NCBI GenBank assembly: GCA_025360495.1
Contig: JANYCC010000010.1
Location: forward strand, 1 to 36,558
Source of the DNA: Verrucomicrobiota bacterium
GTDB taxonomy: Bacteria > Verrucomicrobiota > Verrucomicrobiia > Limisphaerales > UBA9464
Length of the DNA stretch: 36,558 nucleotides
Direction of reading: 5' to 3'
A model generated the notes under the pieces. It did not search any database and was not told where the DNA came from. It saw only the letters and a program-made list of their open reading frames with translations. The position numbers and the translations under genes were made by a program. Below, in pieces: positions 9,818 through 18,248 of the stretch; position 1 is the stretch's first letter; every line of letters starts with the position of its first letter.

Positions 9818-11146
9818 ATGAATCCCGCGGACCAATACGTCGAACGGGTCGTCGATCTCCTCGACCCGTCGCTCAACCGGCTCCACAACCTGGGTGTCGA
9901 GGAGGCCCGGGCCCGGGTTGGGACCGGCCGCGCCGACGCCGTGGCCGGCATTGATGGATCCTTTGCGTTGCTGGCGCGCGACGGCAAGACCGTGCGGATG
10001 GCGCGCACGCTGGACCGGCCGATGCGGTACTTCCTGGCGAAGCGGAAAGCCGGACCCGCGCTGATCGTGGCGGACCGGATGGACGTCATCCTGAGGCAAT
10101 TGGAGGTGGAAGGGTTGGCCGACCAATTCCATCCGTCTTATACCCGCATGGTTCCGGCGCATCATGTCGTCGAAATCCAGTTGGTCGGGTGTCCGGATCC
10201 CGACCCGGTTTACACGCGGTTTTTCACCCCGGAACGCAACAGCATCCCGGCGGACCCCGATGAGATTGGGCGGCGCTATATCGGGGCGTTGGCGGAAGAG
10301 ATTGAGAAGTGGTTGCGGGGGATTCCGGAGCGGGAACCCGTGGGCGTGGCGTTCAGCGGTGGCGTCGACAGCGGATCGGTTTTCCTGGTCACGTATCATG
10401 TGCTGCGACGTCTGGGGATGAATCCGGCGCGCCTGAAAGCGTTCACCCTGGCCTTTGGTGACGGGCCGGACCTGATCCAGGCCCGCGGCTTCCTGGAGGG
10501 TTTGGGGCTGGGGCTCTTTTTGGAACCGATCCATGCGGACCCGGGCGACATGGATGTGGAGGACACCCTGCGGACGATCGAGGACTATAAGCCGTTGGAC
10601 GTGGAATGCGCGACGATGGGGTTGGCCCTATGCCGGGGAATCCGGGAACGGTATCCGGATTGGCGCCATCTGGTGGACGGCGACGGTGGGGATGAGAACC
10701 TGAAGGACTACCCGATCGAGGAGAATCCGGAACTGACGATCCGGAGCGTGGTGAACAACCTGATGTTATATCACGAGGGGTGGGGCGTGGGGCGCATCAA
10801 GCACAGCCTGACTTATAGCGGGGGGCTCGGACGCGGGTATGTCCGGACCTATGCCCCGGCGCGGCGGTACGGGTTTGACGGGTTCAGCCCGTTCACCCGA
10901 CCGGGCGTGATCGCGGTGAGTGAGGCGATCCCGTTCATTGAACTGACGGGATACGATGTGCCGACCCTGTATTCCCTGAAGGGGGAGATCGTGCGGCGGG
11001 GGGTGAAGGCGGTCACGGGCTTCGACCTGCCGGTGTATGGGAAGCGGCGGTTCCAGCACGGAGCGGTGGAGCGGTCCGTCCTGCGTCGCCATCTGCCGGA
11101 ACAGGAATCTGAATACCGGCGGCGGTTCCTGGGCCTTTACGAATAG
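9818..11146 (+). CDS. Asparagine-synthetase-like ATP-dependent ligase lacking the glutaminase cysteine
   Basis: 442-aa member of the asparagine synthase superfamily (PP-loop adenylating enzymes). The synthetase site is clear: PP-loop AFSGGVDSGS (178-187) and the acidic GDGGDENLKDYP motif (about 289-300), at the place of the GADE loop of AsnB. Residues about 42-140 (GIDGSFALLARDGKTVRMAR onward) resemble the later strands of a class II glutamine amidotransferase domain. The first part, with the N-terminal Cys nucleophile, is absent: the protein begins MNPADQYVERVV. It therefore probably uses ammonia or another amine, or performs non-asparagine chemistry as beta-lactam synthetases do. It is single-copy beside a divergent Gfo/Idh gene, and a terminator hairpin follows at 11213. 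The substrate is unknown. Confidence 0.75.
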   Translation: MNPADQYVERVVDLLDPSLNRLHNLGVEEARARVGTGRADAVAGIDGSFALLARDGKTVRMARTLDRPMRYFLAKRKAGPALIVADRMDVILRQLEVEGLADQFHPSYTRMVPAHHVVEIQLVGCPDPDPVYTRFFTPERNSIPADPDEIGRRYIGALAEEIEKWLRGIPEREPVGVAFSGGVDSGSVFLVTYHVLRRLGMNPARLKAFTLAFGDGPDLIQARGFLEGLGLGLFLEPIHADPGDMDVEDTLRTIEDYKPLDVECATMGLALCRGIRERYPDWRHLVDGDGGDENLKDYPIEENPELTIRSVVNNLMLYHEGWGVGRIKHSLTYSGGLGRGYVRTYAPARRYGFDGFSPFTRPGVIAVSEAIPFIELTGYDVPTLYSLKGEIVRRGVKAVTGFDLPVYGKRRFQHGAVERSVLRRHLPEQESEYRRRFLGLYE

Positions 11147-11212
11147 GGACCGACCCGGCGCTTGCTTTTCACAACGTGCCTCAGCATCTTCCGGCCGCTT
11201 CTGTCAGACCAA

Positions 11213-11235
11213 CCCCGCGCGTGCGCGGGGCCTTT
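11213..11235 (+). terminator. Intrinsic terminator or attenuator hairpin
   Basis: CCCCGCGC (11213-11220) pairs with GCGCGGGG (11223-11230) as an 8-bp GC stem, or 7 bp with a CGTG loop. It is followed by CC and five T, the classic intrinsic terminator form. It lies 66 bp after the stop of the AsnB-like gene but only 10 nt before the next start codon (11246). Transcripts of the downstream gene therefore either read through it or start inside or after it. Confidence 0.75.
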
Positions 11236-11245
11236 TTATCATCGT

Positions 11246-13054
11246 ATGAGCGAACCGCAGGACTTGTCACTGGACCTCGAAAAGGCGTTTTTGCCAGCCT
11301 GGGCCCAGCAGCCCACCGACCCCAACCGCTACGCCCGTTACGACGGCAATGAAGGAGCGGGCCGCGGGGAGCGCCGCGGCTGGAATGACCGGGGCCCACG
11401 CCCGCCCCGTCGCGACTCGGGACCGGGTGGGCCGGGAGGTCCCGGTGCGCCGGGCACACCGCGTTCTTTCTCCGGCGGCGGCGGCGCGGGTCCGCGTCCG
11501 TTTGGCGGCGGCGGTGGTGGTGGCGGCGGCCCGCGGGGTCCCCGTCCCGGTGGGCCGGGTGGACCCGGCGGACCCGGGGGCCCGGGTGGCCGTCCGGGAG
11601 GACCCAACCTGGCGTGGGATGCCAACTCGGGCGGACCGGGTGGACCCGGCGGGCGCGGTGGTTTCCGCGGACGCGGGGATGACCGGCGGAACTTCGAGGA
11701 ACGCCGTCCGGAGCCGTTGATTCCGGTGGATGTCACCTTTGTGCCAGAGCCCGGTGGGGTCACGTCCTTGGCGCGGCAGATCCGGCTCAGTGCCCGGGCT
11801 TATCCGCTGTTTGAGGTGGCGGGCCTGGTGATCCAGAAGCCGGACCGGTACGAAACCGGGTTCCGGGTGATCCGCGGCCAGGACGGCAAGCCGCAGCAAC
11901 CGTTGTTCGTGTGTTCGCTCGATGAGACCCTGTGGTTGAGCGAGGAAGAGGCGGCCCAGCACATCCTGGCGCACCACTTCGACACCTTTTACGCGACGGA
12001 AAAGATGGCCACGGAGGCTCCGAAGGGGGTTTACACCTTTGTGGCACAGTGCGGATTCAGCGGCGAGGTGCTGGGCCCGCCGAATTATCACGGTTATCAG
12101 GAGAAGTTGCGGCGGATCCACGCCGAGCGCTTCAACCGGATGCCCTTCGAGGCGTACAAGGCCCGGGTGCGGATCGTGAAGGACGAGGCGGTGGTGAAGC
12201 AGTGGTTGGACAGCCAGAGCTTCAAGTTTGAATTCACCACGCTCAATGAGCCCGAGCCCAAGCGCCTGGGTTCGCGTGCGGAGGTGGAACAACACTTCCG
12301 CGAGACCCATCTGCCGAACCTCGTCCGGCCGGTGGATTCGATCGTGGTCAAACGGGATCAATTGGCCCGGTTGCCGGCCCCGTTGCAGACCCTGCTGCGG
12401 GTCAGCTTGGATCGTGAACGTCGGTTCCCCATCCGGGTGGCCACGGCGCTCAGCAACGCATTCGCCAATGCCGGCCTGCAATTCTTCAAGCGCGACAAGA
12501 CGATAGTCCATGTCGCGGTCGCCCGCCCGCACCATCTCGACTTGGAGACGCAGGTCGTTTCGGACGGCGTGAAGAAGATCATCTCCTTCATCGAGTCGAC
12601 GCCGAAATGCACGCGCAAGCTGCTGCTCGACACCCTGGCCCCGGTGGTTCAGGCACCGATTCCGGTGGCCGCACCCGCGCCTGCACCCGTCCCCGCCACC
12701 CCGCCCGCGGAGGGCGAGGCTGCCGCGCCGACGCCGGCCCCGACCCCGGCCCCGGAAGCATCGAAGTCGTCGCCGGAACGTGAGGCCGTGCTGACCGACC
12801 TGCACTGGCTCCTGCACCAAGGCCATGTGATCGAATTCGGAAGTGGCCAGATGGAATTGTCCAAGAAGCCCGGACCGCGTCCCGAGACCACGCGCCCGGA
12901 GCCGAGGCCGGGAGCCAAACCGGCCGAAGCCAATCGGCGGGAAAAGGGACCGCGCCCTGATCGCCCGCCGTGGTCGCGCAAGAGCGGTTTGTTGTCGGTG
13001 ACCAATCCCGGTTACCCGCCGTATTCCGCGCTGCCGCAATTGTCCGGGATCTGA
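11246..13054 (+). CDS. Unrecognised Gly/Pro/Arg-rich protein, possibly nucleic-acid binding
   Basis: 602-aa protein that I cannot assign to a named family. The start is the ATG at 11246 (MSEPQDLSLDLEKAFLPAWA); a TTG 84 bp upstream would translate through the terminator hairpin. Layout: a short conserved-looking head (1-32); a low-complexity Gly/Pro tract (about 58-140) ending in an RGG-like RGGFRGRGDDRR; a folded region (about 156-466) with AQCGFSGEVLGPPNYHGYQE and MPFEAYKARVRIVKDE segments; a Pro/Ala linker (about 467-508); a small terminal domain (EREAVLTDLHWLLHQGHVIE) of winged-helix appearance; and a basic Pro-rich tail. There is no signal peptide or membrane segment. RGG-type tracts often bind RNA, so an RNA- or nucleoid-associated role is plausible but unproven. 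It is monocistronic between terminators at 11213 and 13073. Confidence 0.75.
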   Translation: MSEPQDLSLDLEKAFLPAWAQQPTDPNRYARYDGNEGAGRGERRGWNDRGPRPPRRDSGPGGPGGPGAPGTPRSFSGGGGAGPRPFGGGGGGGGGPRGPRPGGPGGPGGPGGPGGRPGGPNLAWDANSGGPGGPGGRGGFRGRGDDRRNFEERRPEPLIPVDVTFVPEPGGVTSLARQIRLSARAYPLFEVAGLVIQKPDRYETGFRVIRGQDGKPQQPLFVCSLDETLWLSEEEAAQHILAHHFDTFYATEKMATEAPKGVYTFVAQCGFSGEVLGPPNYHGYQEKLRRIHAERFNRMPFEAYKARVRIVKDEAVVKQWLDSQSFKFEFTTLNEPEPKRLGSRAEVEQHFRETHLPNLVRPVDSIVVKRDQLARLPAPLQTLLRVSLDRERRFPIRVATALSNAFANAGLQFFKRDKTIVHVAVARPHHLDLETQVVSDGVKKIISFIESTPKCTRKLLLDTLAPVVQAPIPVAAPAPAPVPATPPAEGEAAAPTPAPTPAPEASKSSPEREAVLTDLHWLLHQGHVIEFGSGQMELSKKPGPRPETTRPEPRPGAKPAEANRREKGPRPDRPPWSRKSGLLSVTNPGYPPYSALPQLSGI

Positions 13055-13072
13055 ACGGATCCACGTCCATCC

Positions 13073-13106
13073 GGGCCGGTCCCGTCCATCGGGGCCGGCC
13101 CTTTTT
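13073..13106 (+). terminator. Strong intrinsic terminator
   Basis: An 11-bp stem (13073-13083 with 13091-13101; one T-G pair) around the loop GTCCATC, followed by five T (13102-13106) then GATTT. It begins 19 bp after the stop of the Gly/Pro-rich gene and separates it from the glycan operon. Confidence 0.9.
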
Positions 13107-13216
13107 GATTTCGGGGATGACCGGGCGGAAACCGTGACGGAGGGATTGGACGGTTGAGCTCACCTTTTGTTTTGCTCTCCCGGCCTGCCTCCCGTCAGCT
13201 ATGGCCCGTCACACCT

Positions 13217-16033
13217 ATGCAAGATCAGTCTTTGGACGCACCGATTGCCCGGTTGCGGTTGCTGCCGCTTTTGGTGGCCGCCGTGGCATTGGTTCTTTAT
13301 CTCGTCACCCTCAACCATTGGGTCTCACCGGAGAGCCTGCCGGTCACCGCACAGATCGGGAGATGGGACAATGACCTGCCGGCCTCGGCCCCGCTGCTTT
13401 ACCTGATCACCCGGCCGCTCGCGCTGCTGCCGGTGCACCTGCTGCCGATTGCGGCCAATGTTTTCACTGCGCTGCTGGCGGCGCTCACGGTCGGCGTGCT
13501 CACCCGTTGCGTCCAACTGTTGCCGCAGGACCGGACCCATTCGCAGCGCATCCGCGGCCACTCCGATGGGCGGTTGCTGGATATTCCCCTGTCGTGGGTG
13601 CCGCCGGTGCTGGCGGCCGCATTGTTCGGGCTTCAACTCACGGTTTGGGAACATTCCACGGCCGCGACGGGCGAGATCCTGAATGTCCTGATTTTCGCCG
13701 GGTGCGTGTGGTTGCTCTTGGAATTCCGGCAGGATCAACGCGAATCACGCCTCAATGCCTTCGCGGCACTCCTGGGCTTGGGGATCGCGAACAATTGGGC
13801 CATGGTTGGATTCGCGCCGCTGTTCATCGGTGCACTCTTCTGGGTGGGCGGATGGACGATGTTGAATGTCGGCCGGTTGTTGCGCCTCTTTGGATTTGGT
13901 CTTCTCGGGCTGCTCCTGTTCCTGCTGATGCCCCTGATCGGGCGGGGTCATGGCGGTTTGCCGGAGAGTTTCGGTTCGGCCCTGGTGTTGGTGTTGCAAA
14001 TGGACAAGGCCAGCCTGCTCGGGGTGCCGCGGAGCCGGTTCATCCTGCTGGCCGCGGTGATGCTGCTGCCCTTGGTGATCGCCGGGGTCCGCTGGGGAAG
14101 CCCCCGCGGATCGGGCGTCGAACGGATGATCACCCACCTGGTGGTCACCGTCCTCCAACTGGTGTGGTTGGGAGGCAACATTTGGTTCGCGTTCGATCCG
14201 TTCATCAGCCCCCGGGAACTCGTCACGGTCGCCGTCGGCTACAATGGCATCGCCCTGCTCACCTTCCACTTCTGCGGAGCCTTGGCGGTGGGCTATCTCA
14301 GCGGTTACTTCGTGCTTCTGGGGAGCATTGAACCGGACCGGCAATGGGTGCGGGACGGGAATCGTTGGGCTCCGGTGACGCGCACTTTCGCGTATTCCCT
14401 GGCCTTGGTCGCGGTGGGGGTGCCCGCCCTGCTGGTGGTCCGCAACTGGCCGGCAATCCACACGCAAAACGGACCCATCCTCTCCGACTGGGCCGCCGCC
14501 CTGGTCGAACCGCTTCCCAAGGAACCCGCGGTGGTGCTCACGGAGGACGGTTTCCTCTACGCATTGTTCAACGCCCAGTTGCGCCGGGACCCCACCCTGC
14601 CACCGCATCTCGCCATCAATACCCGCCTGGCGCCGGAAGCGGCCTACCGGCGCTTCCTCGCCCGCGAGCACGGGCAGCGCTGGACCAACCTGACGGCAGT
14701 TGCCCAAGCGACGGAGAATGTCGGCGGGGTTTTCCTGGAATTCCTCAACACGGCCTCCTACACCGGTCACGCCTTCTATCTCAACCCCGCGGTGACCTTC
14801 ATCGGGGAGCAGAATCAACTCCGGACCCGAGGCGCCATTTTCCAACTCGCACCGTATGCCCCCAACCAGATCCAGCCCACGCCGATGACCGAGCCGGAGG
14901 TCAAGGCCCTGGAAACGTTCTGGCAATCCCACGCCGAAGCCATTGCCCGGGTCCGGGACACGACCCGCCACACCGCGGCGATCGACTATGCCGCGGTGTT
15001 CTGGTCCCGCGCCGCCAACTGCGGCGGAGTGGAATTGCAACGCAATGACCGGCTCGAACCCGCCGGCCGCCTGTTCGCCCTGGCCACCAACATCTACCCC
15101 GCCAATGTCGCCGCCCGGGTCAACGCCTCGGTGAACACCCGGCTTCGCGCCCACCAAGCCATTGAACCCGCCGTCCGCCAACCCATCGAACCCTTCGGCG
15201 TCGGCATCATCGACTCGTTCGGCCCGATTGATGAGCCCCGGTTTCTCGAGCAATTTGGGGATGCCCTGCTCACGTTGGGGGATCCGTTGGTGCGCGCATC
15301 GGCCCTTTCCTTCCTGCGGGCCCAGAAACTCGACCCCGGCAGCCTCGACGCCGCCATCGGGTATGCCCGCGCCTGTCTCGGTGCCAATGAACCCGACCTT
15401 GCGCTCGCCGCTCTCGGCCCGGTCCGGGAACTCGCCGCACAGCACCCGCCCAAACCCGCCCAATCCAGTCATATGGCCCGCGTCGAGGCCAATGCCTATA
15501 TGCACAAGGGCGATGCTGCGCGGGCGGAACGCGTCCTCCTCGAAGCCCTCGATCGATTGCCCGGTGATCTCCCCCTCCTCGATCTCACCGCCATTCTCTT
15601 CGTGGAGACCCGGGAACCGCAGAAGGCCATCCCGTATGTGGATCGCATGCTCAAGCTCAAGGCCGACGACGAATCCCTGTTGGAGCGCAAAGGCTATCTC
15701 CAACTCGCCGCCCGCCAGTATGACGACGCCGTGCAAACCCTGGACCAGGTCCTGAGCCGGCGACCGGACCAGGCTTCCGCGCGGATGAACCGCGGAACCG
15801 CCCACCTGTTGAACGGCAACTTCGACGCCGCAAAACAGGACTTCGAAAGTGTGCTCCGCCGCTCTCCCGAACGGGTGGATGCCTTGGTGGGATTGGCGGA
15901 GGTTGCGAATGGCAAGAAGGACAAGCCCGAGATGATCCGCCTGCTGGAGAAGGCCCGGGATCTTCTGCCGCCCGAAAACCCCATCCGCTCCAATCTGGTC
16001 CAACGTCTCGCCAAACTGATGAGCGTCCCATGA
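13217..16033 (+). CDS. DUF2723 multi-spanning membrane protein with TPR C-terminus
   Basis: Predicted inner-membrane protein of 938 aa. The N-terminal half is strongly hydrophobic (about a dozen spans to residue 440, e.g. LLPLLVAAVALVLYLVTL at 15-32) and follows the DUF2723 layout related to eukaryotic TMEM260 O-mannosyltransferase (GT-C type). The C-terminal third carries tetratricopeptide repeats (e.g. NGNFDAAKQDFESVLRRSPE). I start at the ATG at 13217 (MQDQSLDAPIARLR); a TTG at 13154 would add 21 residues. Oddly, the first loop reads SPES...DNDLPASAP (37-59), where family members I recall have a DSGE motif and HPPG. Either this is a divergent branch or the catalytic site has moved. It overlaps the next gene by 4 bp (ATGA), so the two are translationally coupled. 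Likely transfers lipid-linked sugars outside the cytoplasm. Confidence 0.75.
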   Translation: MQDQSLDAPIARLRLLPLLVAAVALVLYLVTLNHWVSPESLPVTAQIGRWDNDLPASAPLLYLITRPLALLPVHLLPIAANVFTALLAALTVGVLTRCVQLLPQDRTHSQRIRGHSDGRLLDIPLSWVPPVLAAALFGLQLTVWEHSTAATGEILNVLIFAGCVWLLLEFRQDQRESRLNAFAALLGLGIANNWAMVGFAPLFIGALFWVGGWTMLNVGRLLRLFGFGLLGLLLFLLMPLIGRGHGGLPESFGSALVLVLQMDKASLLGVPRSRFILLAAVMLLPLVIAGVRWGSPRGSGVERMITHLVVTVLQLVWLGGNIWFAFDPFISPRELVTVAVGYNGIALLTFHFCGALAVGYLSGYFVLLGSIEPDRQWVRDGNRWAPVTRTFAYSLALVAVGVPALLVVRNWPAIHTQNGPILSDWAAALVEPLPKEPAVVLTEDGFLYALFNAQLRRDPTLPPHLAINTRLAPEAAYRRFLAREHGQRWTNLTAVAQATENVGGVFLEFLNTASYTGHAFYLNPAVTFIGEQNQLRTRGAIFQLAPYAPNQIQPTPMTEPEVKALETFWQSHAEAIARVRDTTRHTAAIDYAAVFWSRAANCGGVELQRNDRLEPAGRLFALATNIYPANVAARVNASVNTRLRAHQAIEPAVRQPIEPFGVGIIDSFGPIDEPRFLEQFGDALLTLGDPLVRASALSFLRAQKLDPGSLDAAIGYARACLGANEPDLALAALGPVRELAAQHPPKPAQSSHMARVEANAYMHKGDAARAERVLLEALDRLPGDLPLLDLTAILFVETREPQKAIPYVDRMLKLKADDESLLERKGYLQLAARQYDDAVQTLDQVLSRRPDQASARMNRGTAHLLNGNFDAAKQDFESVLRRSPERVDALVGLAEVANGKKDKPEMIRLLEKARDLLPPENPIRSNLVQRLAKLMSVP

Positions 16034-17232
16034 CCGCGAATCCAGCGGGGCGCCGCTGGCGTGTTTCACACGTCATCACCCGGTTGATCGTCGGCGGGGC
16101 GCAGGAAAACACCATTGCCTCCGTCCTGGGGCTCCATGCACTGGCCGATTTTGAAGTGAACCTTCTGTCGGGACCCACCCACGGACCCGAAGGCAGCTTG
16201 GAACCGCTCCTCGCCGGGATGCCCGGTTTGCTGACCGTCGTCCCCAAGTTGGTCCGGCCCGTGAGTCCGTGGACGGATTGGCAGGCCTACCGCCGACTGG
16301 TCCACCATTTCCGCCAACATCCGCCGGACCTGGTCCACACCCACAGCGGCAAGGCCGGCGTCGTCGGGCGTCTCGCGGCGCGAAAGGCCCATGTGCCGGT
16401 GATTGTCCACACCATCCACGGCCCAAGTTTCGGATCCTTTCAAGGGGCCGCCGCCAACGCCGTTTTCCTGCGGGCCGAACACCTCGCGGCCCGCGTGACC
16501 CATCATTTCGTCGTCGTGGCCGATGCCATGGCACGCCAATACCTGGCGGCCGGCATCGGGAGCCCCGACCAATACACCCGCATCTTTTCCGGCTTCGACC
16601 TGGCGCCTTACCTGACGGTGCAGCGCGACGAGGCCCTCGCCGCGCGACTGGGATTGGCACCGGACGATTTTGTGGTGGGCAAGGTGGCGCGACTCTTTGA
16701 GTTGAAGGGACACGAAGATCTTTTCCGGTCCGCCGCGGAACTGGTGAAGCGGTGTCCCCGGATCAAGTTGCTGCTGGTCGGGGATGGCCCGTGGCGCCGG
16801 CGGTTTGAAGAACAGGCCGCAGCCTCCGCCCTCCGCGGTCGCGTCGTTTTCACAGGCCTTGTGCCCCCGACGGAGGTGCCGCGCCATCTCGGTCTCATGG
16901 ATGTTGTCGTCCACCTCTCCCGGCGCGAGGGGTTGCCCCGGGCCCTTCCGCAGGCACTCGCCGCCGGTAAACCGATCATCGCCGTCGACTGCGATGGCGC
17001 CAATGAGGTCTGCCAGGACGGCGTCACGGGTTTCCTGGTGCCCCCCGACCATTTGGACGCGCTGGTCAACCGGTTGGGTCAGTTGGCCGATGCCCCCGAG
17101 CTTCGGGAAGAACTGGGGAATGCCGGGCGTGAGTTTGTCCGGGCACGGTTTTCATCCGGGAGAATGGTGCAGGATTTGGCGTCCCTGTATCGCCGTCTGC
17201 TGACCTCGGTCCCCGCCCGTTCGTCCCGTTGA
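16030..17232 (+). CDS. GT4 family glycosyltransferase
   Basis: 400-aa GT-B fold glycosyltransferase that probably adds a sugar to a lipid-linked glycan at the cytoplasmic face. The acceptor half starts VSHVITRLIVGGAQENT (12-28), typical of GT4 exopolysaccharide enzymes, with HTHSGKAGVVGRLAA (103-117). The nucleotide-sugar half has KVARLFELKGHEDLF (218-232) and LLVGDGPWR (248-256). The EX7E motif reads EGLPRALPQ (300-308), with Gln308 in the place of the second Glu. I recall the same ALPQAL form in planctomycete and verrucomicrobial relatives, so it is probably a subfamily trait. The start ATG overlaps the upstream stop, and the next gene begins 16 bp downstream: one operon. Confidence 0.9.
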   Translation: MTANPAGRRWRVSHVITRLIVGGAQENTIASVLGLHALADFEVNLLSGPTHGPEGSLEPLLAGMPGLLTVVPKLVRPVSPWTDWQAYRRLVHHFRQHPPDLVHTHSGKAGVVGRLAARKAHVPVIVHTIHGPSFGSFQGAAANAVFLRAEHLAARVTHHFVVVADAMARQYLAAGIGSPDQYTRIFSGFDLAPYLTVQRDEALAARLGLAPDDFVVGKVARLFELKGHEDLFRSAAELVKRCPRIKLLLVGDGPWRRRFEEQAAASALRGRVVFTGLVPPTEVPRHLGLMDVVVHLSRREGLPRALPQALAAGKPIIAVDCDGANEVCQDGVTGFLVPPDHLDALVNRLGQLADAPELREELGNAGREFVRARFSSGRMVQDLASLYRRLLTSVPARSSR

Positions 17233-17248
17233 CCCAATCCCGCCCTCC

Positions 17249-18235
17249 GTGCACCCCCCGTTTCCTTTCAACATCTATCTGCTGGCCGCGGCCGGGGCCG
17301 GACTGTTGACCGCTCTCTCGATTCCGGCTTGGCGCGCGGTCTGTCGGCGGATCGGGCTCATCGACGATCCGGGACACCGGAAGATCCATGCCACCCCGGT
17401 CCCGCTCGCCGGCGGATTCGCCGTGTTCACGGGCCTTGCCGGTGTCCTGCTCGGCGGCTGGTTGCTGGTGGCGTTCGGGGCCGTTCCCTCCGATGCGGTT
17501 GACCGGTTGGCGCATGGGTTGGCACGCCGGGGTCCGCAACTCGCCGCCATTCTCGCGGGGGCCACCGGCATGATGCTCCTGGGCGCGTGGGACGACCGGG
17601 TGGAATTGTCGGCATCGGTCAAATTCGGAGGACAATGCCTGATCGCGCTGCTCGTGGCGGCCGCCGGGGTGCGCGTGACCCTGTTCGTTCCCAGCGTGGT
17701 GTTCAGTTATGCGGTGACGGTCCTCTGGATTCTCACGGTGACGAACGCGCTCAATTTCAATGACAACATGAACGGGCTGTGCGCGGGATTGGGGGCGGTG
17801 GCGGCGGCCCATTTCGCGGTGTTCGCAGCGAATCACGGGCAGTATTTGGTGGCCGCCTTCGGCTGCGCCACGCTGGGGGCCCTGCTGGGTTATCTGCCTT
17901 TCAATTATCCCCGGGCCAGCGTGTTCCTGGGCGATTCCGGCAGTCATCTGGTGGGATTCCTCCTCGCGATCCTGGCGATGCTGCCCCACTTCTATTCCGA
18001 GCGCCGCGGGCTCACGGACCGGCTCGATGTGCTCAGCCCGTTGATTGTTTTGGCGGTGCCGCTCGCCGATCTCGCCCAAGTGGTGGTCGTGCGCACCTGG
18101 CATCGGCGCCCGTTCTGGATCGGGGACACCAACCATCTCTCGCATCGTCTGGTCCGGCTGGGATTTTCCAAAGCGGCGGCGGTAGCGGTGCTTTGCCTGG
18201 CCGCCGCACTGATGGGTTGGGCGGCCCGGCACTGA
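17249..18235 (+). CDS. Polyprenyl-phosphate sugar-1-phosphate transferase (WecA/MraY family)
   Basis: 328-aa multi-spanning membrane enzyme that loads a phospho-sugar from a UDP-sugar onto undecaprenyl phosphate, the priming step of surface glycan synthesis. Family motifs are GLIDDPGHRKIHATPVPLAG (36-55), GAWDD (112-116), NALNFNDNMNGLCAG (166-180), FLGDSGSHLVGF (226-237) and the HXSH-like DTNHLSHRL (293-301). The third motif usually reads NxxNxxDxxDG; here the second Asp is Asn175. MraY itself is unlikely because length and motifs fit the WecA/TagO branch. The start codon is GTG at 17249 with no better in-frame alternative nearby. It is the last gene of the three-gene glycan operon. Confidence 0.9.
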   Translation: MHPPFPFNIYLLAAAGAGLLTALSIPAWRAVCRRIGLIDDPGHRKIHATPVPLAGGFAVFTGLAGVLLGGWLLVAFGAVPSDAVDRLAHGLARRGPQLAAILAGATGMMLLGAWDDRVELSASVKFGGQCLIALLVAAAGVRVTLFVPSVVFSYAVTVLWILTVTNALNFNDNMNGLCAGLGAVAAAHFAVFAANHGQYLVAAFGCATLGALLGYLPFNYPRASVFLGDSGSHLVGFLLAILAMLPHFYSERRGLTDRLDVLSPLIVLAVPLADLAQVVVVRTWHRRPFWIGDTNHLSHRLVRLGFSKAAAVAVLCLAAALMGWAARH

Positions 18236-18248
18236 CCGCGGGGAGGGC

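Noticed and set aside
9697-10089. N-terminal extension of the Gfo/Idh protein
   Set aside because: The extra 131 residues are antisense to the start of the AsnB-like gene and precede a perfect Rossmann N-terminus at 9696.
11267-13039. Minus-strand 590-codon frame opposite the Gly/Pro-rich gene
   Set aside because: Repetitive Arg/Gly translation opposite a low-complexity tract; the plus-strand frame has the better start, terminators and a globular core.
13745-16069. Very long open frame on the minus strand opposite the DUF2723 gene
   Set aside because: Its product is low-complexity, Gly/Asp/Glu/His-rich with no family motif. Long antisense frames are expected opposite GC-rich genes with strong third-position bias.
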